DNA of 64,000 nt from positions 86,200-150,199 of the forward strand of contig JACDDA010000006.1 in assembly GCA_013817245.1 (NCBI GenBank), given 5' to 3'. Numbering within the stretch: position 1 is the first letter of the stretch; every line of letters starts with the position of its first letter. The DNA is from Gammaproteobacteria bacterium (lineage in GTDB: Bacteria; Pseudomonadota; Gammaproteobacteria; HTCC5015). Positions 39,837 to 49,212 of the stretch are shown here, piece by piece. Below the pieces are notes generated by a model, which had not been told where the DNA came from, made no database searches, and saw nothing but the letters and a program-made list of their open reading frames with translations. The position numbers and the translations under genes were made by a program.

Positions 39837-39865
39837 ATTTTAACGAGACCTGCCGCAGCTGTCCA
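39837..39865 (-). promoter_or_regulatory. carAB promoter (-35/-10)
   Basis: On the minus strand TGGACA (39865-39860) and TAAAAT (39842-39837) each match the sigma-70 consensus at five of six bases with an exact 17-base spacer. Transcription would start near 39830, leaving a leader of about 145 bases. Confidence 0.75.
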
Positions 39866-39927
39866 CGTTAGCGAGAGTCTTCTATACTCGATTCAGGAAC
39901 AAAATACCGGGCAAAGGGATACTTCTA

Positions 39928-40350
39928 ATGGGCACTTTCTCTTACCAGCATCGCATTACCGATTGGGTGGAATACACGGTCGCCGGCGAATTTCCGATGC
40001 CGCTGATGCTTGAACGCGCACAACACGCCGTGACACCGTGCCAAGACCATCAAATTTACAAAATGTTATTTGATATGCGCGGCCTCGAAGGGCATCTGAC
40101 CATCGCACAACGCTACTGGCTCTCCAGCGAATTGCCACATTTTTGGGATAGCCGCTTACAAACAGCCGTATTGGGTCTGCATCATCAAGTACTGCCCAGC
40201 CGCTTTGGGGAAAAAGTGGCCAATAATCGCGGGGTGTATCTAAAAGTTTTCACCGATTACAGCGCCTTGCTGCAATGGTTATTAGGCAGCGGGCATGCGG
40301 CGCTTAGTTTGGCAAAAGATCCGCGTGATTGGCCTGGATATATTCAATAA
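39928..40350 (+). CDS. SpoIIAA/STAS-like small protein
   Basis: A 140-residue soluble protein. The centre, KMLFDMRGLEG near residues 44-54, resembles the core strand and turn of the SpoIIAA-like (STAS-fold) family. It starts with GGGATA nine bases before the ATG and reads divergently from carAB. Its last 47 bases overlap the 3' end of the opposing kinase gene at 40304. STAS proteins are often phosphorylated by serine kinases, so the position beside two Ser/Thr kinases is suggestive, but a link is only inference. Confidence 0.6.
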   Translation: MGTFSYQHRITDWVEYTVAGEFPMPLMLERAQHAVTPCQDHQIYKMLFDMRGLEGHLTIAQRYWLSSELPHFWDSRLQTAVLGLHHQVLPSRFGEKVANNRGVYLKVFTDYSALLQWLLGSGHAALSLAKDPRDWPGYIQ

Positions 40351-41542
40351 TATCGCGCGCTGATTGAAAACGTTCTTCCGGTAATTTCGCCACCATCGAC
40401 GATAATAAAATTTGTAAATTTCTGTGCTCCGCAGGTAACGGCGGTATCGGCGCGCGTACATGCTGCAACACGACATCAGCCGGCGTTTTGCCACTGTAAG
40501 GTTTTTTACCCACCATCATTTCGTAAAACATAATACCCAAACTATAAATATCACTGCGGGCATCCACGCCTTTACCTTGTCCACATTCCGGACTCATATA
40601 ACTTAAGGTGCCTAACACCCGATTCTCACGTGTGACTTCACGTTCAGCGGCTGTCGCTACTTCTTTAGAAATACCAAAATCAATAATCGCTAAAGAACCA
40701 TCGCCACGAAACATAATATTCGAGGGTTTTAAATCTCTATGCACAATGCCGCAGCTATGTATTGCATCTAAACCGCGTGCAATTTCATATAAACACGTTA
40801 CTGCTTCGCTGGCAGACAAATGGCCCGCGTTAGCAATGCGCTGATGTAAATCACCGCCCGGCAAATATTCCATAATCATATACATAAATGATTCGGTATA
40901 ACTTTGCGCAAAAATTTTCACTACGTTGCGACTATCAAGACGTGAAATCAATTCGAATTCTTGCAAAAAGCGATCAACAAATGTTTCGTCTTCAATAGAC
41001 TCAGAATATAAAATTTTTATCACCACGTTATCGCGCTCTTTCTCGCGCAGCGCGAGATAGACCATCGACATGCCACCTTCGCCAATTTTTTGCACAATGC
41101 GATAATTGGGAATTTGCGGCCCTAAGGTATCGCGCATTTGTTTTTCACGATTGACGCGATGAGTCTCGGCAAATTTCAAGGCATGATCAACTGCTGAGAT
41201 CAGCATGTTTTGGGTTAAACCTTGTTTATTTAATACTTCGTCAGCACCCAACACTTTTGCTTTGGGTTCATGATCCGGTTTAGCGGTTAACATCACGATA
41301 ACAGGAAAATGCGAATCATCTTTTTTAAGTTGATTAAACCAATCAATTTTCCCGTCGCGCACCAACCGATAATCAATTAGCACTAAATCATACGTCAGCC
41401 AATTAAACATGCGCGTAGGAAAACCACGGGTTTTAATATCGTGCTCATAGACAATAAACGGCGTCGGACTGTTTTGCAGCAGCCGCTTAATGGTAGAACG
41501 AAATTTTTCGTTATCATCAATAACGAGTAAACGCTTGGACAT
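40304..41542 (-). CDS. Receiver-Ser/Thr kinase hybrid protein (second of pair)
   Basis: A 412-residue cytosolic protein joining a response-regulator receiver (about 1-130; acidic Asp-Asp in VIDDNE, Asp in LVLIDYRL, Thr in MLTAKP, Lys in LNKQG) to a Hanks-type kinase (about 150-405). All kinase residues are present: Gly loop KIGEGGMSMVY, Lys in VVIKIL, HRDLKPSN, DFG, and SPE in place of APE. Hence it should be both a phosphorelay acceptor and an active kinase. It lies 12 bases after its paralogue and overlaps the opposing SpoIIAA-like gene by 47 bases. Partner histidine kinase and targets are unknown. Confidence 0.9.
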   Translation of the reverse strand: MSKRLLVIDDNEKFRSTIKRLLQNSPTPFIVYEHDIKTRGFPTRMFNWLTYDLVLIDYRLVRDGKIDWFNQLKKDDSHFPVIVMLTAKPDHEPKAKVLGADEVLNKQGLTQNMLISAVDHALKFAETHRVNREKQMRDTLGPQIPNYRIVQKIGEGGMSMVYLALREKERDNVVIKILYSESIEDETFVDRFLQEFELISRLDSRNVVKIFAQSYTESFMYMIMEYLPGGDLHQRIANAGHLSASEAVTCLYEIARGLDAIHSCGIVHRDLKPSNIMFRGDGSLAIIDFGISKEVATAAEREVTRENRVLGTLSYMSPECGQGKGVDARSDIYSLGIMFYEMMVGKKPYSGKTPADVVLQHVRAPIPPLPAEHRNLQILLSSMVAKLPEERFQSARDIIEYIQANHADLLPN

Positions 41543-41554
41543 CAGGATGCTTTT

Positions 41555-43123
41555 TTAAAGAAGACTGTTTTCATCGAAGTCCAAGGTTAAATCCCAACGG
41601 AATTCTTTGTGTATGAATTGCAACAAATCGTAGGCAGATTGAAAACGTTGATGTGGGAATTTTGCCATGCAACGATCAATTAACACCTGCATTTCCCAGA
41701 ATTGATTAGGTAATTTTGGAATAGGATCATGCAAGTGTTTATAAATAATAGCGGCGCTGTTCGGCGCGGCATACGGTTTTTTGCCGGTTAACATTTCGTA
41801 TAACATGACACCCAAAGCATAAATATCACTGCGCGCATCAGGTCGATAGGTCGCATTGCCTTGTTCAGGGGCCATATAATTAGGCGTACCCATGATTTGA
41901 CCGGGCATCGTTAAATCTAAGCGCGAATTAATATCACGGGAAATTCCGAAATCAATAATCGCTAAGGTTTGGTCTGTACGAAACATGATATTGGCGGGTT
42001 TTAAATCACGATGAATCACACCACAGCCATGAATTGCCACTAAACCTTTCGCCATTTGCATCATGTAAGATAAACCGTCACGCGCAGTAATACCTTCGCG
42101 TAAACGATACTTTAAATCGTTACCCGGAAAATATTCCATGGTGGTATACATTTCATTGCCGGTCATGCCTTGTTCATACAAACGCACAATATGGCGATTA
42201 GTAATACGACTAATTAAGCGAAATTCTTGGCGCGCGCGCTCAACCGTTTTGTGATGATCCATTAAATGTGCTGACAAGGTTTTAATGACCACTTGTTTAC
42301 CGTCAGCTTCGCGTTCCGCCAAATAAATCCGCGACATTCCGCCTTGGCCTTCTTTATTCAACACGCGATGCCCGGGAATTTTTGGCCACAAACTTGGATC
42401 TTCTTCTAATTTTTTATTAACTGTAGGTCGTACCGTGCCACCTTTGGAAACATTGCCCCTGTCGACATGCGAAGTATCACCACCTATATATTCCAACGCG
42501 GGTTGTTCCCATTCGATTACACCAATCGTAAGATCCGATGACGTATAGGGATTAGCGGAAGCCACTAAGTTATTCAAGGAATTATTCAGCTGTGACCTAA
42601 CAGTATTCGAAATAAAATCGGCCGGTGCGGCTGGCGGCTGGGTAACAGAGGATGTTAGCGGCGCGTTAACAATGTCGGCCGGACTTAGTTGTGTATTTGT
42701 GGCGTTCGCACCCACTATTTTTCCATTCGCAGCGGCACGTTTAGGCAATATATTTTTGAGCAAATCATCAATAGTGGCGTTCAGTTTGCTGCGCGTTAAA
42801 CCAGTTTTAGTCAAATAATTTTCAGCACCTACTTTAATCGCACGTACCGCAACATCGGGATCAGCATGAGCTGACAACACCACAGTAGGGGGAAAGTTAG
42901 CTTGATTTAGTAATACACGTAGCCATTCGAGGTTTTCATCTTTTTCAAACAAACGATCTAAAAATAATAAATCGTAGTCATTCCACGTCCAGCCACTGGT
43001 TTGTTCGAGATCTTTAGGATCACGTTCATGCACTTCAATCGCAGGCCAATCTTGCACAATTAAGCGCTTCAGCTTAGTGCGGAAGGCGGCATTTTCATCA
43101 ATGATCAATAAACGAATTGCCAT
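41555..43123 (-). CDS. Receiver-Ser/Thr kinase hybrid protein (first of pair)
   Basis: A 522-residue paralogue of its downstream neighbour. The receiver (about 1-125) keeps Asp in LLFLDRLF and Lys in YLTKTG, but has Ser instead of Thr in VLSAHAD and Asp-Glu in IIDENA. A low-complexity linker of some 120 residues (about 135-255) separates it from the kinase (about 255-510). The kinase is complete: EGQGGMSRIY, VVIKTL, HRDLKPAN, DFG, APE. It is longer than its neighbour only because of the linker. It probably forms one operon with it; both start codons have poor ribosome binding sites. Confidence 0.9.
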   Translation of the reverse strand: MAIRLLIIDENAAFRTKLKRLIVQDWPAIEVHERDPKDLEQTSGWTWNDYDLLFLDRLFEKDENLEWLRVLLNQANFPPTVVLSAHADPDVAVRAIKVGAENYLTKTGLTRSKLNATIDDLLKNILPKRAAANGKIVGANATNTQLSPADIVNAPLTSSVTQPPAAPADFISNTVRSQLNNSLNNLVASANPYTSSDLTIGVIEWEQPALEYIGGDTSHVDRGNVSKGGTVRPTVNKKLEEDPSLWPKIPGHRVLNKEGQGGMSRIYLAEREADGKQVVIKTLSAHLMDHHKTVERARQEFRLISRITNRHIVRLYEQGMTGNEMYTTMEYFPGNDLKYRLREGITARDGLSYMMQMAKGLVAIHGCGVIHRDLKPANIMFRTDQTLAIIDFGISRDINSRLDLTMPGQIMGTPNYMAPEQGNATYRPDARSDIYALGVMLYEMLTGKKPYAAPNSAAIIYKHLHDPIPKLPNQFWEMQVLIDRCMAKFPHQRFQSAYDLLQFIHKEFRWDLTLDFDENSLL

Positions 43124-43360
43124 GCTACATCACGATTGTGTTACTTAATTATATAGGCGGCAAATACTAGCCATTCTTTTAATAGCGGCCAAATCAGTAT
43201 CTTATTCACTGCAGCCGCGCATAATGTCGACAACTTATCCACTAAGCAAGCCCACCGAACAATACCTGAATAAATGTTTATTTTTAATGCGCAATTTGCC
43301 TTATACTTCCGGCTGAATGCTTATTAACATTTTTATCATTGCATACAAAGGACTGATCTC

Positions 43361-45292
43361 ATGCATCCCATGATTCAATCACTTGCCCAAGCCTTACTTA
43401 TATTAGTCATCACCTGTTTTAGTCTAAACACGCTCGCCGCCAACACTGTTCCCAGCGAAATTCAAATGCCAGGTACTCAGCCCCATGAAGTGCTGAACCT
43501 CGACATGAGCCAATGCCCACAATGTCACGGCAGCTATGACAGCGCGGTCGAACCTTATCATAATTGGCGCGGCAGTATGATGTCACAGGCCGGCCGCGAT
43601 CCTCTGTTCTGGGCAACGCTGGCTGTAGCCGAACGGGGGTTTGATGGCGCCGGCGATTTTTGTTTACGCTGCCATACGCCCAAAGCGTGGTTAGCAGGTC
43701 GTTCAACTCCTACTGATGGCAGCGGTCTCATCGCAGGCGATGGTAATGATGGCGTGCAATGTGATGTCTGTCATCGACTGACTAATCCCGATAAAAGCGA
43801 ATGGCAAGGCGTACAAAATGCACCTTTTATTGCCAAAACCGGAACGGAAGGTAATTACGGCAGTGGTCAATATGTTTTAGGTTTTGATACCACTCGTTAT
43901 GGCCCTTATAAAGATGCCGCACCACCCCATCAAACACGCGCCTCACAATTTCAACGCTCCTCAGCACTTTGCGGTACTTGTCATGACGTCTCGAATCCCT
44001 TGGTAGGGGATTTAGCACCCAACAACGGCGCGCAACAAGCATTACCGCTCGGAAAATTCAGCGGCGTATTAGGTGACGCTATTACTAATAAAGCCGCCTT
44101 TAAAAATCCGCCTTATGGCTTCGGAATTGTAGAACGCACCTTTAGCGAACACATGGCAAGCGCTTTTCCAAACTTGCGCATGGCGGATTACAACAATCTG
44201 CCTGCGGAATTAAAAAATGGCTCTATCAAAAAAACCTATGAAGCCGCTACACGTTATATCAGCAGCGGTAATTATGCGGATGGCACTACTCGTTACTTCA
44301 CTTGCCAAAGTTGTCATTTACCACCCGTGCGCGGTAAAGGCAGTTGGATTGGTGGTTTAACGCGCAATGATTTACCGAAACATGATTTAACCGGGGGTAA
44401 TTATTGGGTGCCCATGGCGATTCAATGGTTAGACGATCGCGGTTTATTACGTATTGGGAATGGCATCGGCAGTGCAGAACGCAAACAAATGAATGATGGC
44501 GCAGCCCGTGCGCGTTTAAATTTACAACAAGCGGCGAGTTTGCAATTAAATGGCAACACGTTAAAGGTCGTTAACTTAACCGGCCATAAACTTATCACTG
44601 GTTATCCCGAAGGTCGACGTATGTGGCTCAACATGCGTTGGTATAACAGCAGCGGCACACTATTGCGCGAAGATGGTGGATATGGCGATTTAGCCATTAC
44701 CTTAGCAGGCCAAAGCTACACGGTACGCACACTTAAAAATCTTAATGATCCCAACACGCGCGTGTATGAAGCGCACGGATCAATTACCCAAGAGTGGGCG
44801 CAACGTTTATTACAACTGGGCACTGATCCAAATATTCCCGTGCAATTTAATCGCGTAAGCAGTGCATTAATAATGAACCTAGCTGACGTGGCGGCATTAT
44901 CCAGCGGGGCTTATGCAGAAAGTTTTCATTTTGTGCTAGACAATAAGCTCGCTAAAGACACGCGCATTCCGCCTTATCAAATGCGTCGCGATGAAGCCGC
45001 AAAACGTAATGCCTTGCCCGTTCCTGCTACTCAATACGGTAATCCTAACGCCGGCGGCATTTATCGTCATTGGGATGAAGTTACGCTTAATCCTCCTGCT
45101 GGCGCGACCCGCGCAGAGATTAAATTATGGTATCAACCCACTAGCTGGGAATATATCCAATTTTTATATCTCGCCAATGATGGCAATAATCCACAGCTGC
45201 GTGATACGGGTAAAAATTTATTTAATGCGTGGCTAAATACGGGGATGGCAGAACCACAATTAATGACCAGTATTAATTGGCAAGGTTCATGA
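43361..45292 (+). CDS. Exported pentaheme cytochrome c
   Basis: A 643-residue protein with a signal peptide cleaved after LAA (about residue 27) and five CXXCH haem sites at Cys52, Cys101, Cys134, Cys204 and Cys315. The C-terminal 300 residues hold no haem motif and form a separate, beta-rich looking domain. The layout resembles multihaem cytochromes related to cytochrome c554 or NapC-type partners, but I cannot name a family. It stands alone between two convergent or divergent genes, with AAAGGA before the ATG and a strong terminator at 45362. A periplasmic or surface electron carrier is likely. Confidence 0.8.
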   Translation: MHPMIQSLAQALLILVITCFSLNTLAANTVPSEIQMPGTQPHEVLNLDMSQCPQCHGSYDSAVEPYHNWRGSMMSQAGRDPLFWATLAVAERGFDGAGDFCLRCHTPKAWLAGRSTPTDGSGLIAGDGNDGVQCDVCHRLTNPDKSEWQGVQNAPFIAKTGTEGNYGSGQYVLGFDTTRYGPYKDAAPPHQTRASQFQRSSALCGTCHDVSNPLVGDLAPNNGAQQALPLGKFSGVLGDAITNKAAFKNPPYGFGIVERTFSEHMASAFPNLRMADYNNLPAELKNGSIKKTYEAATRYISSGNYADGTTRYFTCQSCHLPPVRGKGSWIGGLTRNDLPKHDLTGGNYWVPMAIQWLDDRGLLRIGNGIGSAERKQMNDGAARARLNLQQAASLQLNGNTLKVVNLTGHKLITGYPEGRRMWLNMRWYNSSGTLLREDGGYGDLAITLAGQSYTVRTLKNLNDPNTRVYEAHGSITQEWAQRLLQLGTDPNIPVQFNRVSSALIMNLADVAALSSGAYAESFHFVLDNKLAKDTRIPPYQMRRDEAAKRNALPVPATQYGNPNAGGIYRHWDEVTLNPPAGATRAEIKLWYQPTSWEYIQFLYLANDGNNPQLRDTGKNLFNAWLNTGMAEPQLMTSINWQGS

Positions 45293-45361
45293 AAATACTT
45301 TTATCAATCATTTGGTTATATTTAAAGTGATAACAAATTTCTGTGGGTAACAACACGACTT

Positions 45362-45400
45362 ACTTTCGATCACGACACAACCGTGATCGAAAGTTTTTTT
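45362..45400 (+). terminator. Terminator after the pentaheme cytochrome gene
   Basis: ACTTTCGATCACG at 45362-45374 pairs perfectly over 13 bases with CGTGATCGAAAGT at 45382-45394, followed by a run of seven T from 45394. The T run touches the stop codon of the converging rsmI gene. Confidence 0.9.
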
Positions 45401-46268
45401 AATCGTCTAATGCAATGTCTGACATAACATCGACAGAGACAACCCGCGTCAAGGCGCGCTGATAAACTTCATTACGTTTTACGCCGGTTAACTTCACGGC
45501 TAATGCCACTGCTTGTTTTAATGGTAATTCGGCTAATAAAACATCTAACACTTGATCTAAAGCCAAGGTGTCCGTTGCTACTGCAGGCGCACCCGCAATT
45601 AATAAAACAAATTCACCTTTGCGTTGATTAGGATCCGCACTTACCTGTTGCGCAATACTCGCCAAGCTACCGGATAAAATGGTTTCAAACTGTTTAGTTA
45701 ATTCACGCGCCAATACCGCAACACGCTGCTCACCTAATACGGTAATACAATCTTGCAAACAGTCTTCAATACGATGACTCGATTCATAAACAATCAACGT
45801 CCATGGATGTTGTGACACATTACGGAGGACTTCACGTCGCGCAGCTGCACGTGCCGGTAAAAAACCAATAAAACTAAAATGATCGGTGGGTAAACCCGCA
45901 ACCGACAAAGCCGCAATCGCCGCACACGCGCCCGGAATCGGCACCACCCGAATACCCGCAGCACGCACGGCATGGACTAATGGATAACCAGGATCACTAA
46001 TTAAAGGCGTGCCCGCATCAGAGACCAACGCAATATTGTCACCCTGTTGCAAACGTTGTAACAACAAGGCAATACGATCCCGCTCGTTATGCTCATGTAA
46101 GGCTACTAAGGGTGTGTTAATTGCAAAATGTCGCAGCAAACTCGCCGTGTGCCGCGTGTCTTCAGCAGCAATCACATCAACCATCGCCAAGGTACTTTGC
46201 GCACGCGGCGTCAGATCATCTAAATGACCTATCGGGGTTGCCACAACGTATAACGTACCCACCGACAT
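45399..46268 (-). CDS. rsmI: 16S rRNA 2'-O-ribose C1402 methyltransferase
   Basis: Methylates the ribose of C1402 in the ribosomal decoding centre. I place the start at the ATG at 46268: GAGG lies eight bases upstream and the protein then begins MSVGTLYVVATPIGHLDDLT, as in relatives (289 residues); the frame open to 46298 is leader. The SAM-binding tetrapyrrole-methylase fold shows VSDAGTPLISDPG and VPIPGACAAIAAL. It is divergent from lpoA, the conserved gammaproteobacterial order. Confidence 0.95.
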   Translation of the reverse strand: MSVGTLYVVATPIGHLDDLTPRAQSTLAMVDVIAAEDTRHTASLLRHFAINTPLVALHEHNERDRIALLLQRLQQGDNIALVSDAGTPLISDPGYPLVHAVRAAGIRVVPIPGACAAIAALSVAGLPTDHFSFIGFLPARAAARREVLRNVSQHPWTLIVYESSHRIEDCLQDCITVLGEQRVAVLARELTKQFETILSGSLASIAQQVSADPNQRKGEFVLLIAGAPAVATDTLALDQVLDVLLAELPLKQAVALAVKLTGVKRNEVYQRALTRVVSVDVMSDIALDD

Positions 46269-46464
46269 ACTTAAGTCCTCATAGCCATTGCCACGCAATG
46301 TTCATCATAATATTGGCTTTCCACAAATACGTCTTACCCAAGACTGGCATTGACACTACGAGAAACAGACCAGATACTGCCCGGCATTCGTCACCTCGTC
46401 ATTCATTGCGCCACCTATCATACAAGGTAGCGCAATCAGTAAACTGACTATTGAGTATCATTTT

Positions 46465-48396
46465 ATGCGCCACTCTCACGCACGTTTTTCTGGATTATCA
46501 ATCTTAATATGCGCTTGCGCGATATTATTCCTTACAGCGTGCGCAGGCACCGCTAAAAAATCCAGCCAATCTAAACCATCGGGCGATGACATGAGTCTCG
46601 CCAGCAGCACCCGCGATGCCGCAGCCGATGCTAATCAAATGCAAACGTATAAAAATAAAATAAGCACGGCTAGCAATCCTAACCAACGCGCTTATTACCA
46701 ACTCCTCATCAGCGAATTGCTATTAGACCAAAATCAAATTCCCGCCGCTGAACAACAACTTAATCAAGTGGATGTGCAACGCTTAGAAGTGATTTACAAA
46801 CCACGGCTTGCATTGATTCGCGCGCGTTTAGCGTTAGCACAAAATCAATACGCTAAAGCCATTCAACTATTACCAACATTAAATGCGCAACAATCGGTAC
46901 ATCTACGCGCCACGGCGTGGGAAACCCGCGCGCTGGCTCTCGCTCATTTAGCGTATGCTTACGATAGTTTATTAGCACGCATGGAACTTGATAAATTATT
47001 AACCGATCCGCAAGCACGTCATACTAATCATCTGCTTATGTTAGATTTACTCAAACAAGTGCCAATTAATAATCTACGCGATACCAGCAGCCGCGATTCA
47101 ATCCTACGCGGATGGTTGGCCTTAGGCGAAGTATTACAAACAACACCAGAAGAAACACCTGCTCGCAGCGATGCCTTACGCAATTGGCAACAACGTTTTG
47201 CCAGTCACCCCGTTAATCAAACATTAAATGTGCCGCAACAAGCGATGCTCGGCGGCGCTAAACGTTATCCACCACAAGTCGCGCTGTTATTACCGTTAAC
47301 GGGTCGTTTTTCTGCAATGGCCGAAACTATTCGCGATGGTTTTTTAAGTGCATATTTTGATCAAGACAGCACTGAACGCCCGATTATTAAAATTTACGAT
47401 AGCGGCGAACAAAGTAATAATATTACTGCGCTGTATCAACAAGCCGTTCAAGAAGGCGCCGAATTAGTCGTCGGCCCCTTAGATAAAGTTGCGGTAACCG
47501 AATTAATTAAACAAGCCGAAGCGCAACCTAACAAAACTCGTAAACCTATCTTGACGTTAAATGCGGTTGACGAAAACAGCTTATCGTCCAAATGGGTAGT
47601 GCAATACGCGTTACGCCCTGAAGACGAAGCCAAACAAATCGCGCGCATTGCGATCATGACGGGCCAAACGCGCGCCATTATTCTTGCGCCGCGTAATAAT
47701 CTTGGTGAACGTTTAAGCGACGCATTCAAAATAGAATACGCGCGTCTGGGTGGCCAAGTGGTCGCTAACGAGAGTTATGCAGCGGATTCACATAATCAAA
47801 GCGACATTATTGAAAACGCCTTACGCTTACAATCTAGCCACGCACGTCATGCAAGTTTAACGAGCACTTTAAATATAAAAACCGAATTTGAACCACGCCG
47901 CCGTCAAGATGTAGACATGATTTTCTTAGTCGCATCACCTGACAAAGCACGCAGCTTAAAAGCGCAGCTGGCATTTTTCTATGCAGGCGATTTACCCATT
48001 TACTCTACGTCGTACATTTACGATGGCAATACCAACTCTATCTATAATCGCGAACTAGTCGGTATAAAGTTTACCGATATTCCCTGGTTGTTACAAAACA
48101 ATCAACAAAGCACACGTGAAACCTGGCCGCAGCATATGCAACGTTATCCACGTTTGTTTGCTTTTGGGATGGATGCTTATCATTTAATTCCGCACTTAAA
48201 TGATTTGATTCAGAATCCTTTAAATCGTTTTCCCGGCTTGACCGGCAGCCTTTCTGTAGATTCGCAAAATCGTATCAGTCGCGAATCACAATGGGCTAAA
48301 TTTAATAAACAAGGAACACCCGAAACGCTGAATCTTAGTCATCTGCAACAAGCATTATCATCTGATGATATTTTTGCATTACAACCGGATGAATGA
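46465..48396 (+). CDS. lpoA: Penicillin-binding protein activator LpoA
   Basis: An outer-membrane lipoprotein that stimulates the peptidoglycan synthase PBP1A from outside the wall. The 643 residues start with a lipoprotein signal ending in FLTACAG (acylated Cys26), followed by a helical TPR-like N-domain (to about 255) and a periplasmic-binding-protein-like LppC domain starting at VALLLPLTGRFSAMAETIRDGF near residue 272. Both domain types and length match LpoA. The start of yraN overlaps its end. Confidence 0.94.
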   Translation: MRHSHARFSGLSILICACAILFLTACAGTAKKSSQSKPSGDDMSLASSTRDAAADANQMQTYKNKISTASNPNQRAYYQLLISELLLDQNQIPAAEQQLNQVDVQRLEVIYKPRLALIRARLALAQNQYAKAIQLLPTLNAQQSVHLRATAWETRALALAHLAYAYDSLLARMELDKLLTDPQARHTNHLLMLDLLKQVPINNLRDTSSRDSILRGWLALGEVLQTTPEETPARSDALRNWQQRFASHPVNQTLNVPQQAMLGGAKRYPPQVALLLPLTGRFSAMAETIRDGFLSAYFDQDSTERPIIKIYDSGEQSNNITALYQQAVQEGAELVVGPLDKVAVTELIKQAEAQPNKTRKPILTLNAVDENSLSSKWVVQYALRPEDEAKQIARIAIMTGQTRAIILAPRNNLGERLSDAFKIEYARLGGQVVANESYAADSHNQSDIIENALRLQSSHARHASLTSTLNIKTEFEPRRRQDVDMIFLVASPDKARSLKAQLAFFYAGDLPIYSTSYIYDGNTNSIYNRELVGIKFTDIPWLLQNNQQSTRETWPQHMQRYPRLFAFGMDAYHLIPHLNDLIQNPLNRFPGLTGSLSVDSQNRISRESQWAKFNKQGTPETLNLSHLQQALSSDDIFALQPDE

Positions 48397-48766
48397 TAAA
48401 AAACAATTAGGCGTATGGGCCGAAGATACGGCGTTAGCGTATTTAAAAAAACAAAATTTGCTTTTAATAGAACGAAATTTTAATACGGCTCGTGGCGAGA
48501 TTGATCTGATTATGCAAGACGCCCACGTGCTGGTATTTACCGAGGTTCGTTACCGCAAAAATCAAAACTTCGGCGGCGCTTTAGCCAGTGTTACTCGTAA
48601 TAAACAACAACGTTTAATTTTAGCCGCACAAACCTATTTAAACAGCCACAAAAAATTAGCCGATAGTGAAGCGCGCTTTGATGTGATTAGCATCGAGGGC
48701 GAAGCATTCAGCGGTAACATAAACATTGAGTGGATTAAAAACGCGTTTATTAACGAACTTACTTAA
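48389..48766 (+). CDS. yraN: UPF0102 family protein YraN
   Basis: A small protein with a restriction-endonuclease-like fold; no firm function is established. I take the ATG at 48389 (125 residues, MNDKKQLGVWAEDTALAYL), overlapping lpoA by eight bases; the open frame starting at 48365 would add eight residues. Family residues in the nuclease-like core are visible: ARGEIDLIMQDAHVLVFTEVRYR. lpoA-yraN is a conserved pair. Its last eight bases overlap the end of sspB on the other strand. Confidence 0.9.
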   Translation: MNDKKQLGVWAEDTALAYLKKQNLLLIERNFNTARGEIDLIMQDAHVLVFTEVRYRKNQNFGGALASVTRNKQQRLILAAQTYLNSHKKLADSEARFDVISIEGEAFSGNINIEWIKNAFINELT

Positions 48767-49172
48767 CGATCCGCAAATTAGGTTTTTTAGATTTATTATC
48801 TGCCTTCTTCGCACCACTATTTATATCCGTGGTTTTACCTGCGCCGATAGGAGTGTCACCACGCGGTTCATCATTAAACACCATGCCTTGACCATTTTCA
48901 CGCGCGTATATTGCTAAGACCGCGTGACTGGGTACAGATATAAGGCGTGACTGGCCACTAAAGCGCGCGCTAAATTCAATGGAGTCGTTACCTAAAATTA
49001 AATTCTGTACGGCCATAGGGCCAACATTCAAAATAATTTTGCCATTATCGATATGTTCATTAGGTACTTCGACGCCGTCAACAGCAACGTCAACCAATAA
49101 ATGCGGCGTAGAATTGTTATCTACAATCCACTGGTAAATGGCGCGAATTAAATAAGGGCGGCTGGATGTCAT
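48759..49172 (-). CDS. sspB: ClpXP adaptor SspB
   Basis: Delivers ssrA-tagged proteins to the ClpXP protease. The 137-residue protein has the ssrA-binding domain (TSSRPYLIRAIYQWIVDNN, then HLLVDV at about 25-30 and ISVPSHAVLAIYARENGQGM near 80-97), a flexible linker, and the C-terminal ClpX-tethering motif PNLRIVK, close to PALRVVK of E. coli. It follows sspA by 40 bases and ends inside the 3' end of yraN. Confidence 0.95.
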   Translation of the reverse strand: MTSSRPYLIRAIYQWIVDNNSTPHLLVDVAVDGVEVPNEHIDNGKIILNVGPMAVQNLILGNDSIEFSARFSGQSRLISVPSHAVLAIYARENGQGMVFNDEPRGDTPIGAGKTTDINSGAKKADNKSKKPNLRIVK

Positions 49173-49212
49173 AGCGCTAGCTTACCGCAAGCGCTGCAAC
49201 AGATACTAGTGA

